DNA of 64,000 nucleotides from RPQJ01 sp963696545 (GTDB lineage: Bacteria > Pseudomonadota > Gammaproteobacteria > Steroidobacterales > Steroidobacteraceae). The stretch spans positions 556,651-620,650 of the forward strand of contig CAVOKQ010000007.1 in NCBI GenBank assembly GCA_963696545.1, read 5' to 3'. The stretch's first letter is position 1. Each line of letters starts with the position of its first letter. Below are positions 35,436 to 44,326 of the stretch, piece by piece. Under the pieces are notes generated by a model. It saw only the letters and a list, made by a program, of their open reading frames with translations. It did not search any database and was not told where the DNA came from. A program made the position numbers and the translations under genes.

Positions 35436-36764
35436 TCACGTGTGCACCCCGCGGCCGGGCCGCCCGATCGATTCCAGCGGCACCGCGGCCTCCTCGTTCC
35501 AGGCGTCGAGCTCGGCGCGGATGTGCTCGCGCATCTGCTCGCGCACGTCGTTCACTGAGTTGAAGAACTCGGCCATCATCAGCACCCAGCAGTACATGCC
35601 GCGTCGCGTCAGGCGCAGCGCGTCGCCGCCGTGGCGGGTCGCGCCCAGTGCGCGCATGGCGAGCAGCTCGGGCGCCATGCGCAGCCAGAAGGCGGCGCCG
35701 TAGCGCTCGGCGATGTACTCGCGCTTGAGCGTCCCGCCGAAGAGCCGCACCAGGTAGTCGTAACGCATGCGCTCCTTGAGTCCGAGCACGCGCCGCTGCG
35801 TGATGCCGCTCTGCCCGCCTTCGACCCGACGGCAGTAGTGGTTGAGCGAGAATGTCGTCGAGTACATCTCGCCGCCCACGTAGCTGAACGCACCGCTGCC
35901 GACGCCGACGTAGTCGTCCTCGTCGATGATGTACTCGTCGAACATTCCCTCGCCGCGCGTGAAGCACCAGGCGGAGGAGGCGCGATACGCGGGCATCAGG
36001 CGGTCGAGCACGCGCTCGTACATCGCGTGGCGCAGCGACTCGTCCGCCTCGCCCATGGACTTCTGCATCTTGTGGCGCGCCGAGCGCGCGGTCATGAGCG
36101 GATAGAACGACACCTGGTCCACGCCGAGCTCGAGCAGCTGGTCGAGATCGTGGTCGAGCATCGAGAGCGTCTGGCCGGGCAGGTTGAAGATCATGTCCAC
36201 GTTCAGCGTCGGGAAGATGCCGCGGACGGCCGCGAGCCGCGCGCGGATCGCGGCGCCGCTGCCGTACTTGTCGAGGCGATCCATGGCGGCAAGCAGGCCG
36301 TCGTCGAAGCTCTGCACGCCGACCGAGAAGCGCGTGACCCCCGCGTCGCGATAGCGGCGCAGGACCTCGGGCTCGAGGTGGTTCGGGTTGGTCTCGATCG
36401 AGACCGTGCGCACCGGCGAGAGCGAGCGGATCAGCGCCAGGGTCGCGAGCAGTTCGTCGGGATTGACCGTCGGGGTGCCGCCGCCGACGTAGACGTCGCG
36501 GAAGCGGAAGCCCTTCTCGTCGTAGAGACGGATCTCGCGGCGCAGGGCGTCGAAGTAGCGCGCCGTCTTCGACTCGTTGTAGCGCACGCGGTGGAACGAG
36601 CAGAACGGGCACAGCACCTCGCAGAACGGCACGTGCACGTAGAGCTGGCAGGGCTTCGCCGGGGGCGAGGGCATCACCTCGGCCGCGTCGTCCTCGTCGA
36701 ATCGCATGGCCCCCGCGTACTCGCGGCGCAGGACCTGCAGGAAGGGGCGTTCGAACCAGAGCAT
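35436..36764 (-). CDS. HemN/HemW-like radical SAM protein within the hyp operon
   Basis: A 442-residue protein. The radical SAM cluster motif CEVLCPFCSF (CxxxCxxC) follows QLYVHVPF, then the SAM-binding glycine motif VYVGGGTPTV, then SIETNPNHLEPEVLRRYRDAGVTRFSVGVQSFDDGLL, all typical of coproporphyrinogen III oxidase-like proteins. Whether it is an oxygen-independent oxidase, a heme chaperone or another heme enzyme cannot be decided. It is placed between hypF and hypE, overlapping none but tightly packed. ATG 36764 is chosen. Confidence 0.85.
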   Translation of the reverse strand: MLWFERPFLQVLRREYAGAMRFDEDDAAEVMPSPPAKPCQLYVHVPFCEVLCPFCSFHRVRYNESKTARYFDALRREIRLYDEKGFRFRDVYVGGGTPTVNPDELLATLALIRSLSPVRTVSIETNPNHLEPEVLRRYRDAGVTRFSVGVQSFDDGLLAAMDRLDKYGSGAAIRARLAAVRGIFPTLNVDMIFNLPGQTLSMLDHDLDQLLELGVDQVSFYPLMTARSARHKMQKSMGEADESLRHAMYERVLDRLMPAYRASSAWCFTRGEGMFDEYIIDEDDYVGVGSGAFSYVGGEMYSTTFSLNHYCRRVEGGQSGITQRRVLGLKERMRYDYLVRLFGGTLKREYIAERYGAAFWLRMAPELLAMRALGATRHGGDALRLTRRGMYCWVLMMAEFFNSVNDVREQMREHIRAELDAWNEEAAVPLESIGRPGRGVHT

Positions 36765-36802
36765 CTTCGCAGTGTATCCGTCTGGACCGAGTCCAGCGCG
36801 AG

Positions 36803-39086
36803 TCAGGGGGCGCGGCAACCGGCCACGCGTCCGAGGTGCTCGGCGACCTGGCCGTAGGCAAGGCCGCCGTCGTTGCAGGGGATGCGCAAGGGCAAGAGGA
36901 CGCGGAACCCGCGCCTTGCCAGGCCGTCCGCGGCCAGTTCAGCGAGCAGCCGGTTCTGGAACACGCCGCCCGTGAGGCCGGCGACGCCCGCGCCCGAGCG
37001 CTCGCGCTCGGCCTCGGCGACGCTGCAGATCGCGTCGGCGAGCGCGAGGTGCACGGCGGAGGCGCGCTCCGGGATGCTGCGCGCGCTCGTCCGAGCACCA
37101 GCCGAGCAGCGGCGACCAGTCGATGCGGGGCAGGCCCTCGGCGTCCTTCGCCGACGGGCAGTCGCGGGAACTCGCCCTCGGGTCCTGCCTGCGCCTCGAG
37201 CCACATGGGGCCCTGCCCCTCGAAACTGGCCTCGAGGACGCCAAGCACGATCGCCGCCATCGCGTCGAACACCCGGCCCGCCGCGCTCGAGCGCGGCGCG
37301 TTCACGCCCCGCTGCCAGGCCTCGCGCACGATCGGGTCCGGCACGGCGACCGGGCACTCGACGCCCGCCTCCCAGGCGAGCGCGGCGGCGCTGCGCCAGG
37401 GCGAGCGGCCCGCCTTGTCGCCGCCCGGCAGGCGGAAGCTGCGCAGGCTCGCGGTGCGCTTCCAGGCGCCGGGCCGGCCGGTGAAGGTCTCGCCGCCCCA
37501 GAGCGTGCCGTCCTCGCCGTAGCCCACGCCGTCCCAGGCGAACACGATCGCCGTCTCTGCCACGCCATGCTCGGTGACGAGCGCGGACGCGTGTGCGTGG
37601 TGATGGAACACCGTCGAGTGGGGCCGCCCGCTCGCCTGGACCCAGCGCGTCGTCGTGTAGCCGGGATGGGCGTCGCAGAGGAATCGCGCGGCCTTCACGT
37701 CGTAGAGGCGCTGCAGGTCGGCCACCACCTGGTCGAAGACCTTCTCGCTGCGCAGCGTGCCCATGTCGCCCACGTGCGGCGAGACGACCACGCGCCGGTC
37801 CCAGGCGAGCGCGACGGCGAGCTTCAGGTGACCGCCGACCGCGAGCACGGGCTCGGGCAGTGCGGTCGGCAGTTCGAGCTCGAGCGGCGCCGTGCCGCGG
37901 CCGAGGCGGATCGGCCGGCTGCGGCCTGCTGAGATTCGCACGACGGAGTCGTCCGCTGGACGCACGATCGGGCGGTCGTGGTGCAGGAACGCGTCGGCGA
38001 CCGCGGCAAGCCTCTGCCTCCGCCTCGGCGGGATCGGTGAGCACCGGTTCGCCGCTCACGTTGCCCGAGGTTGCGACGATCGGTCCACCGAAACCCGCAA
38101 GCAGCAGGTGGTGCAGCGGACTGTAGGGCAGGAACGCACCGACTTCCGCGAGGCCCGGCGCCACCGACGCCGCGAGGCGCGAGTCCTGCCGTCGTTCGCG
38201 AGCACGATGGGACGCGCGGGGTCTGCGAGCGCCGCGCACTCGGTCCCGTCCGGATCGAGTTCGGCGCGGATGGCGTCGAGACCGTCGTTTCCGGCCTGGG
38301 GGAACATCACGGCCAGCGGCTTGTGCGGTCGGCGCTTGCGACGAACGCAGCCGCTGCACCGCGCCTGCGTCACGCGCGTCGCACATGAGGTGATAGCCGC
38401 CGATGCCGCGCACCGCGAGCACGTGTCCCTCGCGCAGCACCTCGACCGCCGCCGCGAGCGCGGTCCCGATCGCCGCGGATTTCCTTCGCGCCGGATTTCG
38501 AAAACGCCAGGTGCGGCCCGCACACCGGGCAGGCGACGGGCTCGGCGTGGAAGCGCCGGTCCATTGGATCGCCGTATTCACGCAGGCAGTCGGCGCAGAA
38601 CGGAAAGCGCGCCATGCTGGTGTTCGGCCGGTCGTAGGGCAGCGCCGTGATGATCGTGTAGCGCGGCCCGCACTGCGTGCAGTTGATGAAGGGATAGCGG
38701 TGACGCCGGTCGGCGGGATCCGCGAGTTCGCGCACGCAGTCGTCGCAGGCGAAGAAGTCCGGCGGCACCGACACCTGCGGCGCGTCGGCGCTGCTCGACT
38801 CCGCGATGGCGAATCCATCCGTCGCCGGCGGCTCGCAGTCCACCGCCGAGCGGATCGCGGGCACGGCGAGCGGCGGCGCGCGCACGACGATGTCGCGCTG
38901 GAATCCGGCGACGTTCTTCTGCGGACCGCTCACCACGACCTCGACGTCGCCGCGCATGTTCCGCACGTGGCCGTCGAGCCCGTATTCGTGGGCAAGCCGG
39001 TAGACGAACGGGCGGAAGCCGACTCCCTGCACCCGGCCGGTCATCACGATCCGGCGGGCGATCCGCCCTGCGGGCGTGGGGCTCAC
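36803..39086 (-). CDS. hypF: Carbamoyltransferase HypF (six frameshifts)
   Basis: HypF, about 760 residues after repair, transfers carbamoyl from carbamoyl phosphate to HypE. In order it has an acylphosphatase domain (VMTGRVQGVGFRPFVYRLAHEYGLDGHVRN), two zinc fingers (CDDCVREL...CTQCGPRYTI, CADCLREY...CPVCGPHLAF), a YrdC-like domain (GIGGYHLMCDA, KPLAVMFP, LPYSPLHHLLL, SGNVSGEP), and the Kae1-like domain (FHHHAHASALVTEHG, TGGVFQNRLL, CNDGGLAYGQ). GTG 39086 overlaps the hypD stop. The frame changes at about 38477, 38344, 38190, 38014, 37146 and 37080: five extra bases and one missing. Sequence error or a decaying gene are both possible. Confidence 0.85.
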
Positions 39087-40210
39087 GCCTCTGCGGCCCC
39101 GGACGCCTTGCGCCCGGCCCAGACGTTCTCGCGCACGCCGTTCGCCCACCAGATGCGGCAGGCGCCCTCGTCCGAGACCATGCAGGGACCGACCGGCTGG
39201 CGTGGCGTGCAGGCGAGGCCGTACAGGCGGCACTCGTTCGGGTAGATCTTGCCGAGCACGACCTTCGCGCAGTCGCAGCCGGGCGGCATCTGGCCCGCAC
39301 GCTTGCGCGCCATGTCGGTGTAGGACGGCAACTGCACGCGCGAATCGTGTTCGGCGTAGCGCTGCTTGAGCGCGTAGCCGGACTGCGCAATCGTGCCGAT
39401 GCCGCGCCAGTTGGCGTCCACGACGTCCATGGTGTCGTTCATGAAGCGCTGCGCCGCGACGTTGCCGCCCGGGCGCACCACGCTGGGATAGCAGTTGTCG
39501 AGGAAACACTTGCCCTCGATCTTCTGCCGCAGCACGGAATAGAGCGCCGCAAGCAGCGAGTCCGGAGCGAAACCCGCCACCGCCGTCGGGAGGCCGTGGT
39601 CGCGCGGGATGAACTCCCACTCCTCCGGTCCCATCACCGTGGCGACGTGGCCGGGCGCGATCAGCGCCTCGAAACCCGGCTCGCCCGAGTCGAGCAGCAG
39701 CGCGACTGCGGGCCAGGTGCGACGGCCCGACATCAGGAACAGCAGGTTATCCGGCGCTCCCTGCGCAAGCAGCGCGGCCGACGGCGCCGTCGTCGTCTCG
39801 AATCCGGCGGCGAGGAACACCACGGTGCGCGAGGGATTGTCGAGTGCGATGCGCGCTGCCTCGAGCGGGCTCGCGATCGGCCGCACGTCGGCGCCGGCGG
39901 CCTTGGCCTGCTCGAGCGAACGCGGCTCGCTCTTCGGCGCGTTCACCGGCACGCGCAGCATGTCGCCGTAGGCGACCAGGATCACGCCTTCGTGCAGTGC
40001 GAGCTGGATGGCCTCGTAGATGTCCTCTTCCGGGCAGATGCACACCGGGCAGCCCGGCCCGGGAACGAGCTCGATGTTCGGCGGGATGGCCTTGCGCAAT
40101 CCGGCCATGGTGATCGAGCGCTCGTGCCCGCCGCAGACGTTCATCACCTTGATGCGCGGCGGCAGCGGCAACTCGCGGATGCGGTCCAGCCAGTCGGTGG
40201 CGGTGGTCAT
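39083..40210 (-). CDS. hypD: Hydrogenase maturation protein HypD
   Basis: HypD, 375 residues, is an iron-sulfur protein that with HypC assembles the Fe(CN)2CO unit. Family motifs MNVCGGHERSITMAGLRKAIPPNIELVPGPGCPVCICP, GFETTTAP and, near the C-terminus, MPPGCDCAKVVLGKIYPNECRLYGLACTPRQPVGPCMVSDEGACRIWW are intact. GAGGAGG precedes the ATG. The frame is unbroken. Confidence 0.97.
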   Translation of the reverse strand: MTTATDWLDRIRELPLPPRIKVMNVCGGHERSITMAGLRKAIPPNIELVPGPGCPVCICPEEDIYEAIQLALHEGVILVAYGDMLRVPVNAPKSEPRSLEQAKAAGADVRPIASPLEAARIALDNPSRTVVFLAAGFETTTAPSAALLAQGAPDNLLFLMSGRRTWPAVALLLDSGEPGFEALIAPGHVATVMGPEEWEFIPRDHGLPTAVAGFAPDSLLAALYSVLRQKIEGKCFLDNCYPSVVRPGGNVAAQRFMNDTMDVVDANWRGIGTIAQSGYALKQRYAEHDSRVQLPSYTDMARKRAGQMPPGCDCAKVVLGKIYPNECRLYGLACTPRQPVGPCMVSDEGACRIWWANGVRENVWAGRKASGAAEA

Positions 40211-40243
40211 GGCGTCCTCCTCACCATTTCCTGCGCGGCCCTG

Positions 40244-41071
40244 CTACCGCCGCACGTGCGGCTCTGCAGCGTGCGCGTGCGCGCCCTCCGGCTGCACCTG
40301 CGGACGCAGGGTCTCGCCGCGGCGCGTACGCTCGCGCTGCGCGGCGACCTCGCGGTCGAGCCAGGCGAGCCAGGCGTCGAAGCCCGCGCCGCCGCGGCTG
40401 GTGAGCTCGATCGTCTCGCCCGAGTATCCGATCTGCCGCAGCGAGGCGTGCGCCCGTCCGGTGCTGAACTCCGTGATGTAGGCGAGCAGATCGGTCTTGG
40501 TGATCAGCGTCAGGTCAGCTGCGCGGAACATGACCGGGTACTTGGCCGGCTTGTCGTCGCCCTCGGGCACCGAGAGCAGCGTGACGTTGCGGTGCTGGCC
40601 CAGGTCGAAGCTCGCCGGGCAGACGAGGTTGCCGACGTTCTCGATGAAGAGCACGTCCAGCCCCGCGAGCGCAATGTCGTGCACGGCGTCGTGCACCATG
40701 GTCGCGTCGAGGTGGCAGGCGTTGCCGGTGCTGATCTGCACCGCGGGCACGCCGCAGGCGCGGATGCGATCGGCGTCGTTCTCCGTGGCGAGGTCGCCCT
40801 CCACCACCGCGATCCTGAGGCGCCCGCCGAGCGCGCGGATCGTCGCCTCGAGCAGCGCCGTCTTGCCCGCGCCCGGCGAGGACATGAGGTTGAGCGCGAG
40901 CACGCCGTGGCCGTCGAAGTGCTCGCGGTTGTGCGCGGCGACCCGGTCGTTCTCGCCCAGGATCGCCGTAATGACCTCGATGGTCTCGAACTTGCCCGCG
41001 ACGCCGGTGGGCGCCGCGAACGGCGCGCGCGTCGCGGCGGGTCCGAGCGAACAACCACAATCACGGCACAT
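40244..41071 (-). CDS. hypB: Hydrogenase nickel incorporation GTPase HypB
   Basis: HypB, 275 residues, a GTPase that helps HypA load nickel into the hydrogenase large subunit. It has the N-terminal metal motif MCRDCGCSLG, the P loop SSPGAGKTALL, VVEGDLATENDADRI and TKTDLL. The usual histidine-rich stretch is absent at the N-terminus. A short C-terminal tail beyond the standard domain contains three histidines. GGAGG precedes the ATG. Confidence 0.97.
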   Translation of the reverse strand: MCRDCGCSLGPAATRAPFAAPTGVAGKFETIEVITAILGENDRVAAHNREHFDGHGVLALNLMSSPGAGKTALLEATIRALGGRLRIAVVEGDLATENDADRIRACGVPAVQISTGNACHLDATMVHDAVHDIALAGLDVLFIENVGNLVCPASFDLGQHRNVTLLSVPEGDDKPAKYPVMFRAADLTLITKTDLLAYITEFSTGRAHASLRQIGYSGETIELTSRGGAGFDAWLAWLDREVAAQRERTRRGETLRPQVQPEGAHAHAAEPHVRR

Positions 41072-41084
41072 GGCTCGATGCCTC

Positions 41085-41447
41085 CTAGTGGACGGCCGCG
41101 GGGTCCGTCTCGATCTCGACGCGGCGGAGCGTCAGTTCCTCGCCTCCCGTGACGTCCACCTGCCAGTCGCCGCAGGCGCCGCAGACGAGGCGATTGGGCA
41201 CGACGTCCGTCTCGGCGCCGCAGGACCGGCAGCGTACTCTCACGGGCACCGTCTCGATCACGAGCGACGCGTGCTCCGCGACCGTCCCCGCCGCGGCGAG
41301 CGGATAGGCGTGCTCGAGCAGCTGCGGCTCGACGCCCGACAGCGGCCCGACCGTGATCACGATCGAGACGACCGTGCGCGCGTCGTTCTGCCGCGCCACG
41401 CGCTCGACCTGCTCGATCAGCGCCTGGCAGACGGAAAGCTCATGCAT
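41085..41447 (-). CDS. hypA: Hydrogenase nickel insertion protein HypA
   Basis: HypA, 120 residues. The N-terminal MHELSVCQALIEQVE includes the nickel-binding His2, and the zinc site is made of two CxxC motifs (CRSCGAE and CGACG). Overlaps the end of hypC by eight bases. Confidence 0.97.
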   Translation of the reverse strand: MHELSVCQALIEQVERVARQNDARTVVSIVITVGPLSGVEPQLLEHAYPLAAAGTVAEHASLVIETVPVRVRCRSCGAETDVVPNRLVCGACGDWQVDVTGGEELTLRRVEIETDPAAVH

Positions 41448-41664
41448 GCTCGAGGACCTCGTCGATGAGATCCCAGGTGGTGCGGGCTTCCTCCTCGCTC
41501 ACCTTCTGGATCGCATAGCCCACGTGCACCAGCACGTGGTCGCCGGCGGCGATGTCCTCGCCCTGCATCATGAACAGGCTCATTTCCCGCTCGATGCCCT
41601 TCGCCTCGCAGACGGCGTTGAACCCGTCCACGGACTTGATCCTCATCGGCACGGCAAGGCACAT
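41440..41664 (-). CDS. hypC: Hydrogenase assembly chaperone HypC
   Basis: HypC, 74 residues, begins MCLAVPMRI, with the essential Cys2 that carries the Fe(CN)2CO unit. An open frame extends upstream, but the conserved start at 41664 is clear. It is first gene in the hyp operon, followed by hypA, B, D, F, the HemN-like gene and hypE. No promoter is obvious in the 195 bases upstream. Confidence 0.96.
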   Translation of the reverse strand: MCLAVPMRIKSVDGFNAVCEAKGIEREMSLFMMQGEDIAAGDHVLVHVGYAIQKVSEEEARTTWDLIDEVLEHA

Positions 41665-41859
41665 GTCGGCTTCCTCCCCCCGGCGGGATCGCACACGATC
41701 CTGCGACACGCGCAGCAGACTCGCAAACCCTCACTTCCAGGTCAAATCAGTAGATGCCCCCGCGGGCCATCAAGTTCCGCAAACACGGGGTGGGACACCG
41801 CGACCGGCCGGGCACGGGCCGCGAGGAGCCGCAGCTGAAGGATCGAGGCCGCCGGCGCC

Positions 41860-42066
41860 TCAGGAAGGCGGGGGAGCGCCGGCGCCGGGCGCGATCTTCT
41901 TCTTGAGCGACCCGAGCAGCAGCGTGCCGAGCGCAAGCAGGATCTCGTCGGCAAACGGGACCAGGTCGGGAATGAGCAGGTCGAGGACGAAGAGCGTCGC
42001 CGCCAGCGCGAAGAGCGTGGGGAAGCGCAGTCCCGCGGCAAAGCGCGCGACGAAGTCGCGGATCAC
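41860..42066 (-). CDS. Small membrane protein, unknown function
   Basis: A 68-residue protein, start GTG 42066, with one long hydrophobic region (FPTLFALAATLFVLDLLIPDLVPFADEILLALGTLLLGSL), probably two membrane segments, ended by a basic KKK and a proline-rich tail. The pattern occurs in short conserved gammaproteobacterial proteins, but I assign no function. It overlaps the zinc-ribbon gene by four bases (GTGA), so they are probably translated together. Confidence 0.7.
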   Translation of the reverse strand: MIRDFVARFAAGLRFPTLFALAATLFVLDLLIPDLVPFADEILLALGTLLLGSLKKKIAPGAGAPPPS

Positions 42067-42425
42067 CGATTCCGCCCGCCCGGGGTCAGCACGTCCACCG
42101 ACAGGCTGAAGCTGCGGGACTCTGCCGGGCGCATCGCGCCCACGCCGACGACCTGCCGCGAGAGCTCCTCGCCGCGTTCGTTGCGGATCGTGAGCACGAC
42201 GGAGTACTCCCAGTCGCCGCCGCGCGGCGGGTGCTCGAGCGAGCCCTCGACGCGCAGCGCGGAGAATCCCTCGGCCGGCGCCTGCCCCGCCGCGGCCGCG
42301 GCGCCGAAGCGCAGGTGGTGCCGGCACTGCGGGCAGACGGCCTCGCTCTCGAGGATCGTCGCCTTGCAGTGCGGGCAGGACCGCGTGCGGCCCACGGTCC
42401 CGGAGGATGGGCGCCCTTGCAGCAT
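42063..42425 (-). CDS. Zinc-ribbon domain protein
   Basis: A 120-residue protein. The N-terminal zinc ribbon CPHCKATILESEAVCPQCRHHLRF is followed by an alanine-rich linker and a beta-sandwich-like domain (WEYSVVLTIRNERGEELSRQVVGVGAMRPAESRSFSLSVDVL). No membrane segment is visible. The function is unknown. It is probably co-transcribed with the bactofilin gene upstream (17 bases) and the small membrane protein downstream. Confidence 0.75.
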   Translation of the reverse strand: MLQGRPSSGTVGRTRSCPHCKATILESEAVCPQCRHHLRFGAAAAAGQAPAEGFSALRVEGSLEHPPRGGDWEYSVVLTIRNERGEELSRQVVGVGAMRPAESRSFSLSVDVLTPGGRNR

Positions 42426-42442
42426 TCAGGCCTGGCCGGTCA

Positions 42443-42931
42443 TTACTTCGCGCCCGGACCCTGCTCGCCCCAGCCGAAGTCAGCCTGGCCACGCATGCGC
42501 GAGCCCGCTGCGACGGTGAGCACGGCTGCCTTGACGTCACCGTTGATCACGCCGGTCTCGAGCAGTTCCACCCGTGCCGTCGCGTGGATGTTGCCGCTGA
42601 TCTCGCCGCTCACGATGACGGTCGCGGCAGTGACCTGCCCCGTGACGTGCGCGCCATGCTCGATGGTCACGTTGCCCTGCACGTTCACGTCGCCCTTGAA
42701 GCGACCTGCGATGCGCACGTGGCCCGATCCTTCGATCTTGCCCTCGATGGTGATGTCGGCCGCGATGAGCGACTCCTTGGCCGGGCCCCGTTCTGCCGCG
42801 CGGCGCGACGAGTCCACTGCGACCGGGCCCTGCGCCGGCGCCCGCTCGACCGAGCGCAGCGCGGGTTCGGGCGCCGCCTCGCCGAAGCCCTGGGTGTGTT
42901 CCTTGACCGTGGGATCTTTCCAAAGTGCCAT
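42443..42931 (-). CDS. Bactofilin-family cytoskeletal protein
   Basis: A 162-residue protein. The core (LIAADITIEGKIEGSGHVRIAGRFKGDVNVQGNVTIEHGAHVTGQVTAATVIVSGEISGNIHATARVELLETGVINGDV) is the regular hexapeptide-like beta helix of bactofilins, with disordered ends. These polymerise without nucleotide and organise cell-wall enzymes, shape or polar proteins. AGGAGG eight bases before ATG 42931 fixes the start. It is the first gene after tRNA-Thr(TGT) on the island side. Confidence 0.92.
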   Translation of the reverse strand: MALWKDPTVKEHTQGFGEAAPEPALRSVERAPAQGPVAVDSSRRAAERGPAKESLIAADITIEGKIEGSGHVRIAGRFKGDVNVQGNVTIEHGAHVTGQVTAATVIVSGEISGNIHATARVELLETGVINGDVKAAVLTVAAGSRMRGQADFGWGEQGPGAK

Positions 42932-42978
42932 GTCCGCCTCCTGAATTTCGCGCGTGCAGCGCGCATGCCTGGTGCCGA

Positions 42979-43054
42979 TGGTGCCGGCTGAGGGGCTCGA
43001 ACCCCCGACCTGCGGTTTACAAAACCGCTGCTCTACCAACTGAGCTAAGCCGGC
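42979..43054 (-). tRNA. tRNA-Thr (TGT)
   Basis: A 76-base cloverleaf with acceptor GCCGGCT/AGCCGGC, anticodon loop TTTGTAA (anticodon TGT), T arm GGGGGTTCGAGCCCC and an encoded CCA. E. coli thrU has the same anticodon and lies directly before tyrU; here 31.6 kb separates it from tRNA-Tyr, all on its 3' side. Confidence 0.97.
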
Positions 43055-43093
43055 ACCGGGAGGGCGATTCTAACCGCCGATTCGCCCGCGCGC

Positions 43094-43783
43094 TCAGGGC
43101 GTGGGCGCCGCCAGCGTCACTGAATCCGCAACCGGGCAGGCGCGCAGCTCGACGCGCGGAGCCTGGCCCTCCGGGGCCCGGAACACCTCGAGACCGGGCA
43201 GCCCCGCGTTCGCGCCCCGGTCCACGTCCAGCCAGAACACGTCTTCGGTCCGGAAGTGGTCTTCCGCCTGCGGCGTGAATCCGGCCTGCTTTGCGATGGC
43301 GATCACCTGCGCCGTGCGGCCAGCATCGCTGAAAACACCCAGTGAGACCACGTTGCCCGGCGGCTCGTCGGCGAGCAGGTAGGCGTCGGCGATGCCCGCC
43401 GCCTTGAGCGTCGCGATCGCGTTCTCCGCGTCCGCCGGGGTCGCGAAATCCTCGATGCGCACCCATTGCCCCACCCAGATCTCGTCGCGGGACGGCCTGA
43501 GCCTCGACGTGAACCCCAGCCTTTCGAGCCTCGCCCCCGCCTTCTCGGCCGCCGCACGATCCAGGTAGGGGCCCCCGCTCACGCAGGTGGCCGCCTCTCC
43601 CGGGCCCGCCGTCGTGCGCGAATCGTCCTGCGCGAGCGGCGTTTCGCGCAGCAACCGGATCGCGTGCGAGTCCTGGCTGCTCGGCGTCGGGTGGCCGCCG
43701 ACATCCGCGGGCGGCGCGAGCCAGCGTGTCCAGGCGAAGAACAGGATGTTGGCCAGCAGCAGAACCAGGAACAGTGCGCGCAC
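43094..43783 (-). CDS. SPOR-domain membrane protein
   Basis: A 229-residue protein. One N-terminal membrane helix (RALFLVLLLANILFFAWTRWL) is followed by a periplasmic part with a SPOR-like domain (ATCVSGGPYLDRAAAEKAGARLERLGFTSRLRPSRDEIWVGQWVRI and GNVVSLGVFSDAGRTAQVIAIAKQAGFTP). SPOR domains bind denuded peptidoglycan. A gene of this kind lies between coaX and the tRNA cluster in Pseudomonas, which supports the synteny reading. Start GTG 43783. Confidence 0.85.
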   Translation of the reverse strand: MRALFLVLLLANILFFAWTRWLAPPADVGGHPTPSSQDSHAIRLLRETPLAQDDSRTTAGPGEAATCVSGGPYLDRAAAEKAGARLERLGFTSRLRPSRDEIWVGQWVRIEDFATPADAENAIATLKAAGIADAYLLADEPPGNVVSLGVFSDAGRTAQVIAIAKQAGFTPQAEDHFRTEDVFWLDVDRGANAGLPGLEVFRAPEGQAPRVELRACPVADSVTLAAPTP

Positions 43784-43939
43784 TTAGGTCCGCCCGCGAT
43801 CGGGCGCATTTGCCCGGGGGACCTGGATCTTAGCCGGAAAGACACGGGCCCGCCCCTCGCAGGAAGGGCGGACCCGGTCGCTTCGGCAGCGCGAACTGTC
43901 GTCGGCAGCCCCCGGCGCGGGCGGCCGCAGGCGGTGGGC

Positions 43940-44215
43940 TTAGCCGCCGCTCGCCATGTAGGCGGCCACGTCGGCCGCCTGCTGGGCGCTCAGCTTGAAT
44001 GCCTGCTTGTGCTTCATCGTGCCCGCTGAGATCTTCTCGATCTCGGCGGCGAGTGCCTTGGCGTCCTCACCTTTCGTGTCGGCCACGTCGTGGCACTCGG
44101 CACAGTCCTTCTCGAAAATCGCCTTGCCAGCGGCAGCATCGGCCAGGGACGCTCCGCTGTAGCCGGCAAGCCCGGCCGCCACCATCGCAATCGTCGTCAA
44201 TGTCCTGATTTTCAT
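43940..44215 (-). CDS. Small c-type cytochrome (monoheme)
   Basis: A 91-residue precursor with signal peptide (AGLAGYSGASLADAA), heme motif CAECH, and a C-terminal LSAQQAADVAAYMASGG typical of class I cytochromes. It is less similar to the two other monoheme cytochromes than they are to each other. It sits between coaX and the SPOR gene, which are normally adjacent, so it may be a later insertion into this conserved segment. Confidence 0.88.
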   Translation of the reverse strand: MKIRTLTTIAMVAAGLAGYSGASLADAAAGKAIFEKDCAECHDVADTKGEDAKALAAEIEKISAGTMKHKQAFKLSAQQAADVAAYMASGG

Positions 44216-44326
44216 CACGTTTCTCCAAATGGGCCGCCCGGCAGGAGGACCGCCGGCACTCCGGCTCCTGAGCACGGATGATACACGCCGGCCCTGCTCA
44301 CTCAGACTGCGGTTTCCCACCATGGT

